DNA of 33,968 nt from Gracilimonas sp031581265 (lineage in GTDB: Bacteria; Bacteroidota; Rhodothermia; Balneolales; Balneolaceae). Positions within the stretch are counted from its first letter, which is position 1; each line of letters starts with the position of its first letter. Below are positions 6,710-16,472 of this stretch, piece by piece. The position numbers and the translations under genes were made by a program. The DNA lies in NCBI RefSeq assembly GCF_031581265.1, contig NZ_JAVLBQ010000033.1:1-33968 (forward strand), written 5' to 3'. The notes below the pieces were generated by a model. It made no database searches and was not told the DNA's origin. It was given only the letters and a program-made list of their open reading frames with translations.

Positions 6710-7273
6710 TCAAACAAGTTGGTCAATTTCTTTTTGTTGAACCGACTCTACAAATTTTATGAAATTCTCAACCTGAGAATTCAATAATTTTTCTTTAAAA
6801 GAATCGGACAACCCCTCCTCCTCGTCTAACTCTTTTTCTACACGAGAAATAAACACTCGTTCAGGAAATTGCAGAGCATTCCTGTAATTGGCTATCATTT
6901 GAAACTGTTCAACGGATCTCAATCCACCAAAGGCACCACTGGCCTCTCCTATAAAAGCCATCGGCATTTTCTCGAAAGCTTCGGGAAATGGCAGATAATC
7001 AACAAATACTTTTAATATACCGGGGAAGCTGCCATTGTATTCCGGTATCACAAAAATGAGTCCATCAGCATTTATAATCGGATCAATAAATTCCTCAACT
7101 TGGGGAATGTTCTTACCGTATTTACCTCCCACTACGTGTTGCAATGGAAAATCTTCTAAACTCAATACCTCAACTTCAACACCGTGCGCTGCATAAAGTC
7201 TTTGCACATAATTTGAAACCAATAGTGCATTGGAATTTGGGCGGTCGGTACTGCTTATTATTTTTAAATTCAT
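6710..7273 (-). CDS. NAD(P)H-dependent FMN reductase family protein
   Basis: A 187 aa flavodoxin-fold oxidoreductase of the NADPH-dependent FMN reductase family (SsuE/ArsH/chromate-reductase group). The phosphate-binding loop is SSTDRPNSN at about 7-15, the flavin-contacting signature is PEYNGSFPGILKVFVDY (about 98-114), and GGLRSVEQF follows at about 136-144. Length is normal. Such enzymes transfer electrons from NAD(P)H to FMN or quinones; the physiological substrate cannot be told. It is monocistronic: 116 bp separate it from aroA upstream and it converges on the response regulator. No clear terminator lies in the six-base gap, so the two transcripts probably overlap at their ends. Confidence 0.9.
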   Translation of the reverse strand: MNLKIISSTDRPNSNALLVSNYVQRLYAAHGVEVEVLSLEDFPLQHVVGGKYGKNIPQVEEFIDPIINADGLIFVIPEYNGSFPGILKVFVDYLPFPEAFEKMPMAFIGEASGAFGGLRSVEQFQMIANYRNALQFPERVFISRVEKELDEEEGLSDSFKEKLLNSQVENFIKFVESVQQKEIDQLV

Positions 7274-7389
7274 CTGAATTATTTTGGACTTAACTTAATC
7301 TGCTCCTGAAAATACCAATTACAGCTTAAAATCATTCCATCTGCATGAAGAAGCATTTATTTTGAACAGGTCCCAGAACTGAAGATTTT

Positions 7390-8676
7390 TTAGATGCTAA
7401 TCCGTTTTATATCATCCCAAAATGCAGGATATGAAACTGACGCGCTTTCTGCATCATTAATAGTACTTTCTTTGTTCCCTTTGAGAGCAAGAACCGCAGA
7501 AGCCATGGCTATTCGATGATCATGAAAAGATTCAAATTCAGCAGATTCAAAAGTAAAATCAGGATCTCCGTGGATTATTATCCCGTCTTCCTTTTCATCA
7601 AATTTAGCTTGGACAGCACTCAGCATTTCCGAAATTGCCATAATGCGGTCTGTTTCTTTATGCCGTAATTCTTCGGCGCCGGAAATTTCTGAAGTACCCT
7701 CAGCAAAAAGCATTGCCACTGCTAACACCGGTAGTTCATCAATACAATTGGGAATGAGTTTTGGATCCAGATTAATAGCTTTTAGATCTGATCCTTTTAC
7801 AATGAGATCTCCTGCCGGTTCTGCTCCTTCCATGCGCTCATTTTCTATGTGAATTTGAGCATTCATCTCTTTTAATATTTCAATTAATGCATTTCTTGTT
7901 GGATTTAAACCAACGTTCTTAATAACCAATTCTGCATTATTCTGAATAATTCCTGCTACCAGCCAAAATGCTGCAGCAGAAAAATCACCTGGAATGGTAT
8001 AGGTTTGGGCTGGAATCTCATCGGCTAAACTGGCAGATATAATTTTACGCTCATGTACTACTTTTTGATCTAAATTCAGTAAACGCTCAGTATGATCGCG
8101 ACTGGGCAGTGTTTCGATGACCTGGGTAACTTCTTCCCCAAATAAACCTGCCAGCAACACACAAGACTTCAATTGAGCACTGGGAATGGGTAACTCGAAT
8201 TTGAGTGGCTTGAGCGGTTCGTGTCGATTCACAAATAGTGGGGCATAAGCACCATTCCTTGCTAAAATATGTGCTCCCATCTCTTCCAGGGGATTAATGA
8301 TACGAGTCATTGTACGTTCACTCAAAGAAGCATCCCCAACCAATTTTGCAGAAATCCCAGCTCCGGCCACTACCCCGGAAAGTAAACGCATGGCCGTTCC
8401 CGAATTTTCACAATCTAAATCACTTTCAGGCTTCTTGATGTTCTTTCTACCCAATCCCTTTATGATGAGTCGATCATCTTCTTTACTTACCGTAGCCCCA
8501 AGCTGCTGAACACAACGAAGTGTACTTTGTGGGTCTTGCGCCGGGGAATAATTCTGAACCTCAGAAACTCCTTCATGAAGTAAAGAAAATATAGCCGAAC
8601 GCTGAGAAATTGATTTATCGGGAGGTAAGGTCAGTTCTCCTTTTAAAGAACTAACCGGCTTAACGGATTTAATCAT
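7390..8676 (-). CDS. aroA: 3-phosphoshikimate 1-carboxyvinyltransferase (EPSP synthase)
   Basis: A 428 aa enzyme joining PEP to shikimate-3-phosphate, the sixth step of the shikimate pathway. Seen: PPDKSISQRS (18-27) with K21 and R26 equivalent to the substrate-binding Lys/Arg; ENSGTAMRLLSG (90-101), where the usual GN(S/A)GT has Glu instead of Gly at residue 90; PSAQLKSCVLLAGL; SRDHTERLL; PGDFSAAAFW; ELRHKETDRI; and DHRIAMASAVLAL near the end. This motif set fits class II enzymes. The start codon overlaps the stop of the TPR gene by four bases (ATGA), so it ends a six-gene run. The link of aroA to that run is probably shared expression, not shared pathway. Confidence 0.95.
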   Translation of the reverse strand: MIKSVKPVSSLKGELTLPPDKSISQRSAIFSLLHEGVSEVQNYSPAQDPQSTLRCVQQLGATVSKEDDRLIIKGLGRKNIKKPESDLDCENSGTAMRLLSGVVAGAGISAKLVGDASLSERTMTRIINPLEEMGAHILARNGAYAPLFVNRHEPLKPLKFELPIPSAQLKSCVLLAGLFGEEVTQVIETLPSRDHTERLLNLDQKVVHERKIISASLADEIPAQTYTIPGDFSAAAFWLVAGIIQNNAELVIKNVGLNPTRNALIEILKEMNAQIHIENERMEGAEPAGDLIVKGSDLKAINLDPKLIPNCIDELPVLAVAMLFAEGTSEISGAEELRHKETDRIMAISEMLSAVQAKFDEKEDGIIIHGDPDFTFESAEFESFHDHRIAMASAVLALKGNKESTINDAESASVSYPAFWDDIKRISI

Positions 8677-11669
8677 GAATCTGTTTGATTGAGTAGGCGC
8701 TGCGCTTTGCTTTCTGCACTCGTACCGGGATAAGTATCCAAAATGGAATTTAAAATAGTCATAGCCTCACCACGGTTACCTAATCGGATGTGGCATACCG
8801 CGCTGTTGTACATAGCTTCAGAGACCCAAATATCGAAAGCTTCAAATAAAACTTTCACTCTTCCATATTCTTCAATTGCAGCACTGTAGTTTTCCTGCTT
8901 TTGCAAAATTTCACCCAAATAATACTGGGCTTCTGCACCAATTTCAGTACTGTTTTGATCAGCAATGGGGTCTAACAACTCTTGCGCTTTATCAAACTCT
9001 TCTTCTTGGATAGCAGCCTTACCGAGACCAACTTTAGCTGCTTCATTATCTTCATTTATTTGTAATGCTGATTCATATTCTTCTTTGGCTTGCTCAATAT
9101 TTCCTTGTGCCAAACTCGCGTTCCCCATTCCCACAAAAGCTTCCTGTCGGAATCGTGGAGCTGTTTCTAACAATTGAGCATAGTTTGCATGTGATGCACC
9201 GTATGCCCCTTTACTGAAATTTAAACTCCCCAAAGAAGTTAACGCAGATGCCGCAAGATCATGGTTGGGAAATTCTTCAACAATACTTCTGTATGCTTCA
9301 ATAGCGTTTTCAGTTTGATTTAGCTGCCGGTAAGATTCTCCAAGATTAGAATAGGCCTCGGGCATGAGTTCTTCAGAATTCGTTACTCTCAAATACTGAC
9401 GAAATTCACGAATTGCATTTTCATAATCTCCGGTTTGAAAAGCATTCAATGCCTGCCGATAGCGAAGCTGATCGGCCGTTGAACTGGTAGGATTGTCACT
9501 TAAAAAATCTTCCAGAATCGCAGAACTACTATCGGTTTGACCTGCTGAAAGTTGAGCATATTCAATTCCGTTAATTGCTTCTATGATATAATCGCTCTTG
9601 GGATATTGATCCAGCACTTTCTTGTACGCCTGAATGGCTTGTTCATACTCTCCCGCATTATAATAAGAATCACCAATGTTATATTGTGAACGAGCGGCCC
9701 ACTCCGTGCCGGGGTATTTATTGATAACTGTCTGAAATTCTTCAATGGCCTGAGAGTAATTGTTGGTATTCAGGTAGATATAAGCAATGTTGTATTGTGC
9801 TTGCTCCCGAAGCCTGCTAAAGGGATAAATCCGCAACGTTCTCCTAAATGTAGAAACCGCATCAAAAGTGCGGCCGGCCCGGTAATAACTGTTTGCAACC
9901 TGGAACATGGCATAATCTCCGCCGGGTTCTGCTCCTATGGCTTTGTTGTAACTTTCTATGGCTTCCCTGTAGTTTCCAATTGCGTAGTAAGCATCTCCTA
10001 TCCTGAGCTGGGTATCGGTGTCATATGGAAACAAAGCTGTTGAAGGGGGTTCATAGTTCTGAATAAAGTCTCGCAAAGGACCTACGGCTTGTTCATACTG
10101 TCCCATCTGGAAATGACTCCACCCCAAAGAATACAATGCAGCTCCAACCATATCGCTTTCAGGATAATTATCAGCATACATTTTAAAACGCTGAGCCGCA
10201 CTGCTAAACTGATTCATTTTATAATAACTGTCAGCACTCCAAAATAAAGCTTCCCTTCCTATTTCTGAGTTTGGAGCTTCGGTATATACTGTTTCGAAAA
10301 TAGGTTGAGCTTGCTCATAAGCCTGATTTCGATATAAAATCCATGCCTTTTGAAAACGGGCTTGTCGCTTGAGGGAGGGATCTAAATCACCAACCGCCTC
10401 AGCTTCTTCAAAAGCCTGAATAGCTCGTGTATATTCCGCATTTGCAAAAAAGGCTTCCCCCAGCATCGTATATACTTTTCCAGGCTCTTCCAGTTCGGTA
10501 TCACTTCGTACTAAATCTAACAGGACTTCAATAGCTTCTCCATATCGGGAGGCTTCAAATGCTGAAATGGACCATTCATAATATGCTTTTTCAACCCATA
10601 AACCGGATTTAAATCGTTCTCCAAATTCGCGAAAAGAATTGATAGACTTCCCGTATTGCCCGCCTAATTTCTCATTTACCGCTTTGTAATACAACGCTTT
10701 ACGAGCCACTTCATCTTCACCTACAGCTGCTTGACCAAATGACTCTGCTGCCCAGTGATAAATCTCCTGTTTATGATACACCCAACCTAACCCATAATGG
10801 GCTATACGTTCCTCAGGAGTGTCTTTAGTCATATTGATGTAGCGAAGGTATGTCTTTGATGCTTCGCTATATTCACCCAGGTAATTTTGACTTTCAGCAA
10901 TCAAAAATAACGCCTTAATCAGCGACTCATCATCTAAGTAGGTTAACTCACTTTGTAAGGCTTCTATGGCTTGTTGGTACTTACCCTGCTGATAGTAGGA
11001 CTCTCCAAGAGCAGTTCCTACACGCCTTGTAATCGGATTATTTGGATAACGGTTTCTTAGGACTTCAAATCCTTCAGAAGCTTCTGTATAAAGTTCATCG
11101 GTTAAGAATAGCCGCCCGCGAGCGTATAAAGCTTTGGGGGCCCAGTCTGATCTGGGATAAGCTTCAGCTAATTCCATAAAATAAGTACGGGCTGCAGCGT
11201 AATCTTCATTTTCAGCTGCTGCTTCAGCAATCCAGTATTGGGTTTCGGCTGCATTGGTAGTATTCATCCAAGAATCCACTGCTTGCTGATAATAGTTTAT
11301 AGCTCCTTCATAATCTCCGGCTTCTACATATCGGTGACCTAAATCTTTTAGCAGCTTTTCTGAGTGTTCGCTTCCAGGGTATTGTAGTATGAAATTCTTG
11401 TAGTAGCTTTCAATTTTTACAGAATCAGTACCTGTATTTGCCCGTGCTAAGTAGTAATCGGAGGAAATTCGCAAATCATGATTAGGGTATTCTGAGCTGA
11501 AAGCTTGAAATTTTTGAGCCGCTTGTTCAAAAAATCCGTTTTCGTATAAATCAACTCCTTCGGAGAACAATTGACTTGAAGGTGACTGAATATCCTGAGC
11601 TGATATCAAGTTCACCATACATAAAGAAATAAGAATAGTAGCGGTACAGCTTTTTAGGACAGAGGGCAT
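8673..11669 (-). CDS. Large periplasmic tetratricopeptide-repeat protein
   Basis: A 998 aa exported protein. An N-terminal signal peptide (about 1-24, ending NLISAQ) is followed by TPR-like units spanning almost the entire length, for example YEGAINYYQQAVDSW, YRAGRTFDAVSTFRRTLRIY, SQAIEEFQTVINKYPGTEWA and EYEQAIQAYKKVLDQYPKSD. I estimate over twenty units, many with the P-x-S/T-x-x-A pattern of YbgF/BamD-like repeats. It has no enzyme domain and no membrane anchor besides the signal. Such proteins act as scaffolds in the envelope. It follows the CBS gene by 36 bp and overlaps aroA by four bases. Precise partners are unknown. Confidence 0.88.
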   Translation of the reverse strand: MPSVLKSCTATILISLCMVNLISAQDIQSPSSQLFSEGVDLYENGFFEQAAQKFQAFSSEYPNHDLRISSDYYLARANTGTDSVKIESYYKNFILQYPGSEHSEKLLKDLGHRYVEAGDYEGAINYYQQAVDSWMNTTNAAETQYWIAEAAAENEDYAAARTYFMELAEAYPRSDWAPKALYARGRLFLTDELYTEASEGFEVLRNRYPNNPITRRVGTALGESYYQQGKYQQAIEALQSELTYLDDESLIKALFLIAESQNYLGEYSEASKTYLRYINMTKDTPEERIAHYGLGWVYHKQEIYHWAAESFGQAAVGEDEVARKALYYKAVNEKLGGQYGKSINSFREFGERFKSGLWVEKAYYEWSISAFEASRYGEAIEVLLDLVRSDTELEEPGKVYTMLGEAFFANAEYTRAIQAFEEAEAVGDLDPSLKRQARFQKAWILYRNQAYEQAQPIFETVYTEAPNSEIGREALFWSADSYYKMNQFSSAAQRFKMYADNYPESDMVGAALYSLGWSHFQMGQYEQAVGPLRDFIQNYEPPSTALFPYDTDTQLRIGDAYYAIGNYREAIESYNKAIGAEPGGDYAMFQVANSYYRAGRTFDAVSTFRRTLRIYPFSRLREQAQYNIAYIYLNTNNYSQAIEEFQTVINKYPGTEWAARSQYNIGDSYYNAGEYEQAIQAYKKVLDQYPKSDYIIEAINGIEYAQLSAGQTDSSSAILEDFLSDNPTSSTADQLRYRQALNAFQTGDYENAIREFRQYLRVTNSEELMPEAYSNLGESYRQLNQTENAIEAYRSIVEEFPNHDLAASALTSLGSLNFSKGAYGASHANYAQLLETAPRFRQEAFVGMGNASLAQGNIEQAKEEYESALQINEDNEAAKVGLGKAAIQEEEFDKAQELLDPIADQNSTEIGAEAQYYLGEILQKQENYSAAIEEYGRVKVLFEAFDIWVSEAMYNSAVCHIRLGNRGEAMTILNSILDTYPGTSAESKAQRLLNQTDS

Positions 11670-11705
11670 TAAACTCGATCAGATAAATTGGTTAATAGTT
11701 ACTTC

Positions 11706-12371
11706 TTATATGTCAAGATAACGAATAAGTTCGTCGGCACGGTCAGAAAAATTTTCTTCTAATATTTCGCTATCGGCTTCTGATACCACGGTATAACCAA
11801 ACCTGCGAAGGCTTGAACTGATTACGGAAGAATCTTCCAAATTCAGCTTAAATGAAATTCTGTAAAATGGGTTTTCTGCCCGTGGTTGCTGTACTGCAAT
11901 ACCTAAAATTTTAGCGCCTTCCATTTCTATAATTCTGACCAAGTCTGATAAAGTAAAATCATTTTGCCCTAATTCAACGGCTATTACAGATCCAAAACTT
12001 GATAAATTGAAGAGATCTCCCAAGGCAGTGAGTATATCACGCTTTTTAATCATTCCCTGGAAATTCCTCTCGCTATCTGCAATGGGCATAAGGTACAATT
12101 CTTTGGCCAACATCACTCGTGAAGCTTCAAACAGATGCTGATTTTCCGGTACAAATAGCGGATCATCCAACTCTACTTCTGATAAAGCAGAATTTTCATC
12201 TACAACCTCAATCAGTTTTTCGAGAGAAGCCATGCCTATAATTTTACCGGTTTCATCGACTACACAGAACTTAGTAGTATGCAAAAGCTCAATTTTCATT
12301 AAGGCAGTTGCTACCGTATCGCTCAGTTCAAGCGGTGATATATCGGTATTTAGGATTTCTTTTACTAACAT
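11706..12371 (-). CDS. CBS-domain pair protein with C-terminal ACT-like domain
   Basis: A 221 aa cytoplasmic protein. Two CBS motifs occupy about 1-125 (TALMKIELLHTTKFCVVDET, IIGMASLEKLIEVV, then FEASRVMLAKELYLMPIADS, FQGMIKKRDILTALGDL). A C-terminal ACT-like region (about 130-215) contains SVIAVELGQNDFTLSDLVRI and RISFKLN. CBS pairs bind adenine nucleotides and ACT domains bind small ligands, so this is probably a ligand-sensing regulatory protein without enzyme activity. It starts two bases after the hflX stop and lies in the same transcription unit. This arrangement suggests co-expression with HflX, but no target of regulation can be named. Confidence 0.85.
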   Translation of the reverse strand: MLVKEILNTDISPLELSDTVATALMKIELLHTTKFCVVDETGKIIGMASLEKLIEVVDENSALSEVELDDPLFVPENQHLFEASRVMLAKELYLMPIADSERNFQGMIKKRDILTALGDLFNLSSFGSVIAVELGQNDFTLSDLVRIIEMEGAKILGIAVQQPRAENPFYRISFKLNLEDSSVISSSLRRFGYTVVSEADSEILEENFSDRADELIRYLDI

Positions 12372-12373
12372 AG

Positions 12374-13663
12374 TTATACAACTTCACCGTTGGTACCAAT
12401 AGTATCCAACAAATGGGATAATTGTTTAAAATCTTTATTGGCTATACTGAATGTAAGCTCAACATCGGTGCCTTCATAGGCTTCTTCCTCTACATTGGCT
12501 TTCTCATGAATAAAAGCAACTGCTTTGTATTTTGAAACTGGAATTTGCATGGTATGTCGACCATAATCAAGTTCGATCATATCTTCAATACTATTTTCAA
12601 GTTCTTTCAACCCAATTCTTTGTTCAGCTGAAACAAATACAGCGTTTGGATATGATCGCTTCAAGTCTGATATCCGGTGAGAATCAATGTTATCTATCTT
12701 ATTGAAAACCAGTATCGTTCTTTTATTCGTTGCGTTGATTTCTTCCAGGGTTTCTTCAACAACCTCAATATACTCTTGTGCCATCTTTGAGGAAGCATCA
12801 ACTACATGCAATAAAATATCGGCTTCCCGAACTTCATCTAAAGTAGATTTGAAACTTTCAACAAGATTATGTGGCAATTTCCTGATAAAACCGACCGTAT
12901 CTGATAATAAAATCGTATGATTTTCCAATTCATGACGGCGAACTGTTGAATCAAGGGTAGCAAATAATCGGTCTTCCGCAAACACCCCGGTTTCAGTCAA
13001 TGCATTCATGAGGGTAGATTTACCGGCATTGGTATATCCAACCAGGGAAATACGATTCATCCCTTCTCGGCCTTTTCGCTGTGTTGTTCGCTGCTTGCTA
13101 AGCGTTTCAAGCTTATCTTTGAGTACTGCTATGCGCCGGCCAATTAATCTTCGGTCTGTTTCAATTTGTGTCTCACCGGGTCCCTTTGTTCCAATTCCCC
13201 CTTTTTGACGAGACAGGTGAGTCCAGTAGCGTGTCAATCGCGGTAACAGGTATTGTAGTTGAGCGAGCTCAACTTGTGTTTTAGCGGCTGCTGTTTTAGC
13301 CCGGGATGCAAAAATATCCAGGATGAGCGAGCTTCGATCTAATACTTTGGCATCGGTGCCTTTTTCAACATTTCGAAGTTGTGTGGGAGAGAGGTCATCA
13401 TCAAAGATTACCGTATCAATATTTTTCTCTTCCATGATACGTTTCAACTCAGCCAGTTTTCCTTTACCGATGTAGGTTGATGGATCAGGATGCGTTTTAT
13501 TTTGTAATATTTTTTCTGCGGTTATACCGCCGGCTGTATCAGCCAGTAATGAAAGTTCATCTAAATATTCTTCAGCTTGAAAACGGGTTGTTTCCGGTCC
13601 GTAGAGACCTACCAATGCAACTCGTTCTCGTTCAATGTCGGAATTTTTAACGTCGTCTAACAA
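12374..13663 (-). CDS. hflX: GTPase HflX
   Basis: A 429 aa ribosome-associated GTPase; in other bacteria HflX splits stalled or stressed ribosomes. N-terminal HflX domain (about 15-195) with PSTYIGKGKLAELK, FDDDLSPTQLRN and the signature GGIGTKGPGETQIETDRR (155-172). The G domain has G1 GYTNAGKST (209-217), G3 DTVGFI (255-260) and G4 NKID (321-324). The start is TTG at 13661-13663: an in-frame stop (that of the upstream gene) lies six codons before and no ATG or GTG is available. It sits between a small membrane-protein gene (15 bp upstream) and the CBS gene (two bases downstream). Confidence 0.96.
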   Translation of the reverse strand: MLDDVKNSDIERERVALVGLYGPETTRFQAEEYLDELSLLADTAGGITAEKILQNKTHPDPSTYIGKGKLAELKRIMEEKNIDTVIFDDDLSPTQLRNVEKGTDAKVLDRSSLILDIFASRAKTAAAKTQVELAQLQYLLPRLTRYWTHLSRQKGGIGTKGPGETQIETDRRLIGRRIAVLKDKLETLSKQRTTQRKGREGMNRISLVGYTNAGKSTLMNALTETGVFAEDRLFATLDSTVRRHELENHTILLSDTVGFIRKLPHNLVESFKSTLDEVREADILLHVVDASSKMAQEYIEVVEETLEEINATNKRTILVFNKIDNIDSHRISDLKRSYPNAVFVSAEQRIGLKELENSIEDMIELDYGRHTMQIPVSKYKAVAFIHEKANVEEEAYEGTDVELTFSIANKDFKQLSHLLDTIGTNGEVV

Positions 13664-13678
13664 ATGTGTATTACTTAA

Positions 13679-14263
13679 TTATTCTTCTTGAATTCTCTTG
13701 AGGTCAATGTTCGGGATATCATCTTCCTCGAACTTATTTTCTAACTTTAAAGATACAATTTTTTTTACTGCATTATATTTGTTCTCAGGTACAAACAGCT
13801 TTAACTGTTGGTATCCATCAATGAGGGTTTTATCCATTTCTGAATAGTTAAATAGGTATTCTACTCCTCCTTTTTTGGGGCGCTCTACATAATCTAAAAT
13901 TTGAAACCAGGGAATTGTTTGGGAAGGCTCATTGATATTTTTAACGATTCCATAATCGGTGATATAGTATTTTGAAGCCAGGTAACTTGCTATAAACCAC
14001 ATTCCCCCAATCCATAGATAAGCTATAAAAATGGGGAATCGCGTTGTCTCTTGCTGAAACAATACAATAGTTGAAAGTCCCAAAATGATGCCTAAGAAAA
14101 TGGTCGCAAATAAGGGATATCCTTGCAGTTTTCCGGCTCTCCAACTCAAGCGTACTTTTCTGAGCCGAAGTTTATTTTGTAATGAATACCCGGCCAATAA
14201 CGTTGAAGCAACCGTAAATAATACGATTACTCCTCTAAAAAATATGGCTAATATCTCTTCCAT
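13679..14263 (-). CDS. Conserved-type membrane protein with PH-like C-terminal region
   Basis: A 194 aa inner-membrane protein with three predicted membrane helices at about 5-25, 51-69 and 76-94 (GVIVLFTVASTLLAGYSL, LFATIFLGIILGLSTIVLF, PIFIAYLWIGGMWFIASYL). The cytoplasmic C-terminal half starts YYITDYGIVKNINEPSQTIP, which resembles the bacterial PH domain often found after a membrane pair, then becomes acidic. The ATG overlaps the stop of the BatA-like gene by one base (TAATG), so translation is coupled. I do not recognise a named family with certainty, and the function is unknown. Its constant neighbour here is the BatA-like protein, which suggests a shared envelope role. Confidence 0.8.
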   Translation of the reverse strand: MEEILAIFFRGVIVLFTVASTLLAGYSLQNKLRLRKVRLSWRAGKLQGYPLFATIFLGIILGLSTIVLFQQETTRFPIFIAYLWIGGMWFIASYLASKYYITDYGIVKNINEPSQTIPWFQILDYVERPKKGGVEYLFNYSEMDKTLIDGYQQLKLFVPENKYNAVKKIVSLKLENKFEEDDIPNIDLKRIQEE

Positions 14264-16365
14264 TAACTCACCTGCTCTGCTTTATACCACATGCCTACCA
14301 ATGATTCTGCTATTAAAAATAACAAGCCTGCTAACATAAACCAGTTCCAAATTTCCTTACCAAATCCTGAAGCCATGATTTCACTTTGTAATTCCTCTTC
14401 ATTCAGCTCCCCCGTATTTACCCAATTCACTTCTACATCCTCCAACAATTGGCTCATTTGATCTTCGTTAGTTGTAGTAAAATTCGACTCTCCTGCTTTC
14501 AAGTTTGCTGATAAAATGTATTCATTTTCTCCATCTGTGACTGTAAGCCAACCCGGGGTCCACTCTTTGGCAGGATATTGAAGCCGAATACCGGAAGATA
14601 CAATGTCAGCATTTGGTTTAATTTCTTCCTCTTCAATTTCGATAACGGCATTTTCACCATCAATATTTCCCTGCCAGCTGAAACTATTCCCCAGCTGATG
14701 ATTTGCAAATCCACCTTGATCAGACGAAGCCGAATACAGTATCAAACGATAATAGAATGGAGCAAATAATGGATTCACCGGAAAATTTGACCATGCCGGG
14801 TTGTTACCAATAGAGGCTACCACTAATGACCCCTCTCCAAATCTCTTTTCATATACTAAGGGATCTCCGTTATTCAATGTCAGCAAATCGAAACCTGTTC
14901 CGGAATTTGGTTTTAATAATCTCAGGTAATAATAGATGTCCGGATTTGTAAACCGAAGTTGTTCACTTTCTTCCCGCTCAAATAAACCGGAGAACGCGGG
15001 ATGATCTTCAAGCAGTTGACTGGCTGTTGCCACAGAATTAAAAGACGCATATTCACCTTGAATACCCCCAAAGCGTCCGGCGTTAAATTGGGATAGCAAG
15101 CTATTGTAATTGCTGATTTCACCATCTTCAGCCGGAAAAAATAAAACCCCATTTCCGCTTTGTACAAATTCCTGTAATGGTTGAAAACTATACTCAGGGA
15201 TGGTTTCAACACCATCTAAAATTATGGCATCATAGTTACTCAAGTTTGCTGTTTCAAATACATCAGGTTCTGCTTCATCATATTCTAATTGGGCATCACT
15301 ATCGCCGGCCACTCGCAGCATAGCTCCTGTGTAAGAAATAAATTCTCTGGAAAGTTCATTTTCACTCACCCAAAGCACCTTTCTCGTTTCCGGCACTTGG
15401 ACTGTAAAGTAGTATTCATTATCGGGCTGAAATTCGTCCCCTTCAATAATAATTTTTCCTTTTGACGAACCGGTTTTTGAAGGCGTAATCTCAAAGGTAA
15501 ACGTTTCTCTTTGATTGGGATCAAGGGCAACCGAGTATTGTCCTGCATTTTGGTCTTCAAACTCCAGGCTCACAAACTGATTTACGGCCGCTACATCGCT
15601 TCTATTTGCCAGCTCAACATTTAGCGTGAATGGTATGTTTGCCCCAATCATATTGGTAGAGGTGGTTAGATTTGTTACTGTGGTATTTTGCACATCCACA
15701 TCTCCTACATCAATAATAGTGATCGTAAGATCTTCAACCTCCAAACTTTGTAATTCCTGGAGTTGGCTGTATTGTCCATCTGTTATGATAAATATATTTT
15801 TGTTTTGATAAGGTGCTTCACGAACCGACTCAATTAGCCCACTCATCCTGTTAGCAATGAAATTTCCGGCCTTTTCAATTTCAACCTCTTCTACAACACC
15901 TCTTAAGTTTGCATGGCTTAAAATGGTATTGTATTCCCCTTCACCATTTGTTACCTGAAAGATAAAACGGTCTTCATCTTTTGCCGATTCTTCAATTTCC
16001 AATATAATTTCTTTGCCATAATCAAAAAGTGGTCCATTTGTCCCAATCCTGCTCATACTGATACTATTATCCAATAAAATAGCGTTAAGAGCAGGAGCTT
16101 GAGATGAACCGCCTCCGGATAATCCCGGCGGTAAAAAAGGACGAGCCAAAACTAAAGCTAAACTTGCAATAGCTAAAAGACGAAGCAATAAAAGGATATA
16201 TCGCTTTATGCGAATTCGACGAATGGTTGTATTTTTCAATTCCCTGAAAAAAGCGAGGGTTGAAAATGCTACTTTTTGGGGCCGTTTTATATTCAATAAA
16301 TGAATTAATAGCGGTAAACCTATAGCAACCAGTGCAAATAAAAAAAATGGATTTAGAAAACTCAT
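14263..16365 (-). CDS. BatA-like membrane protein with von Willebrand A domain
   Basis: A 700 aa protein. It opens with the aerotolerance-regulator N-terminal (BatA) domain, FLNPFFLFALVAIGLPLLIH and RPQKVAFSTLAFFRELK, with a second membrane helix at about 57-77. A VWA domain follows with the metal-site motif D99-N-S101-I-S103 and IITDGQ near 195. A region with DAIILDGVE and GNGVLFFPAEDG at about 380-425 resembles a glutamine-amidotransferase-like fold without catalytic claims. A last membrane helix is at about 676-693. This architecture is common in Bacteroidota next to MoxR/Bat loci; the exact role is uncertain. It leads a run of six co-directional genes (16365 to 7390) and is divergent from the lipoprotein gene, sharing a 107 bp promoter region. 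Confidence 0.88.
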   Translation of the reverse strand: MSFLNPFFLFALVAIGLPLLIHLLNIKRPQKVAFSTLAFFRELKNTTIRRIRIKRYILLLLRLLAIASLALVLARPFLPPGLSGGGSSQAPALNAILLDNSISMSRIGTNGPLFDYGKEIILEIEESAKDEDRFIFQVTNGEGEYNTILSHANLRGVVEEVEIEKAGNFIANRMSGLIESVREAPYQNKNIFIITDGQYSQLQELQSLEVEDLTITIIDVGDVDVQNTTVTNLTTSTNMIGANIPFTLNVELANRSDVAAVNQFVSLEFEDQNAGQYSVALDPNQRETFTFEITPSKTGSSKGKIIIEGDEFQPDNEYYFTVQVPETRKVLWVSENELSREFISYTGAMLRVAGDSDAQLEYDEAEPDVFETANLSNYDAIILDGVETIPEYSFQPLQEFVQSGNGVLFFPAEDGEISNYNSLLSQFNAGRFGGIQGEYASFNSVATASQLLEDHPAFSGLFEREESEQLRFTNPDIYYYLRLLKPNSGTGFDLLTLNNGDPLVYEKRFGEGSLVVASIGNNPAWSNFPVNPLFAPFYYRLILYSASSDQGGFANHQLGNSFSWQGNIDGENAVIEIEEEEIKPNADIVSSGIRLQYPAKEWTPGWLTVTDGENEYILSANLKAGESNFTTTNEDQMSQLLEDVEVNWVNTGELNEEELQSEIMASGFGKEIWNWFMLAGLLFLIAESLVGMWYKAEQVS

Positions 16366-16472
16366 TTAGCGCTCAAAAAATGTTACCTTTACTTTTTATA
16401 CTGGAACTTTTTCAGAAATTCGAAATTAGCTCTAACAACTGAACACCACAAACAGGCTATTTTTTCTAATTG

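Noticed and set aside
8673..11669. TPR repeats as evidence of nucleotide-level tandem repeats
   Set aside because: Units are similar only as protein; no near-identical DNA repeats were seen.
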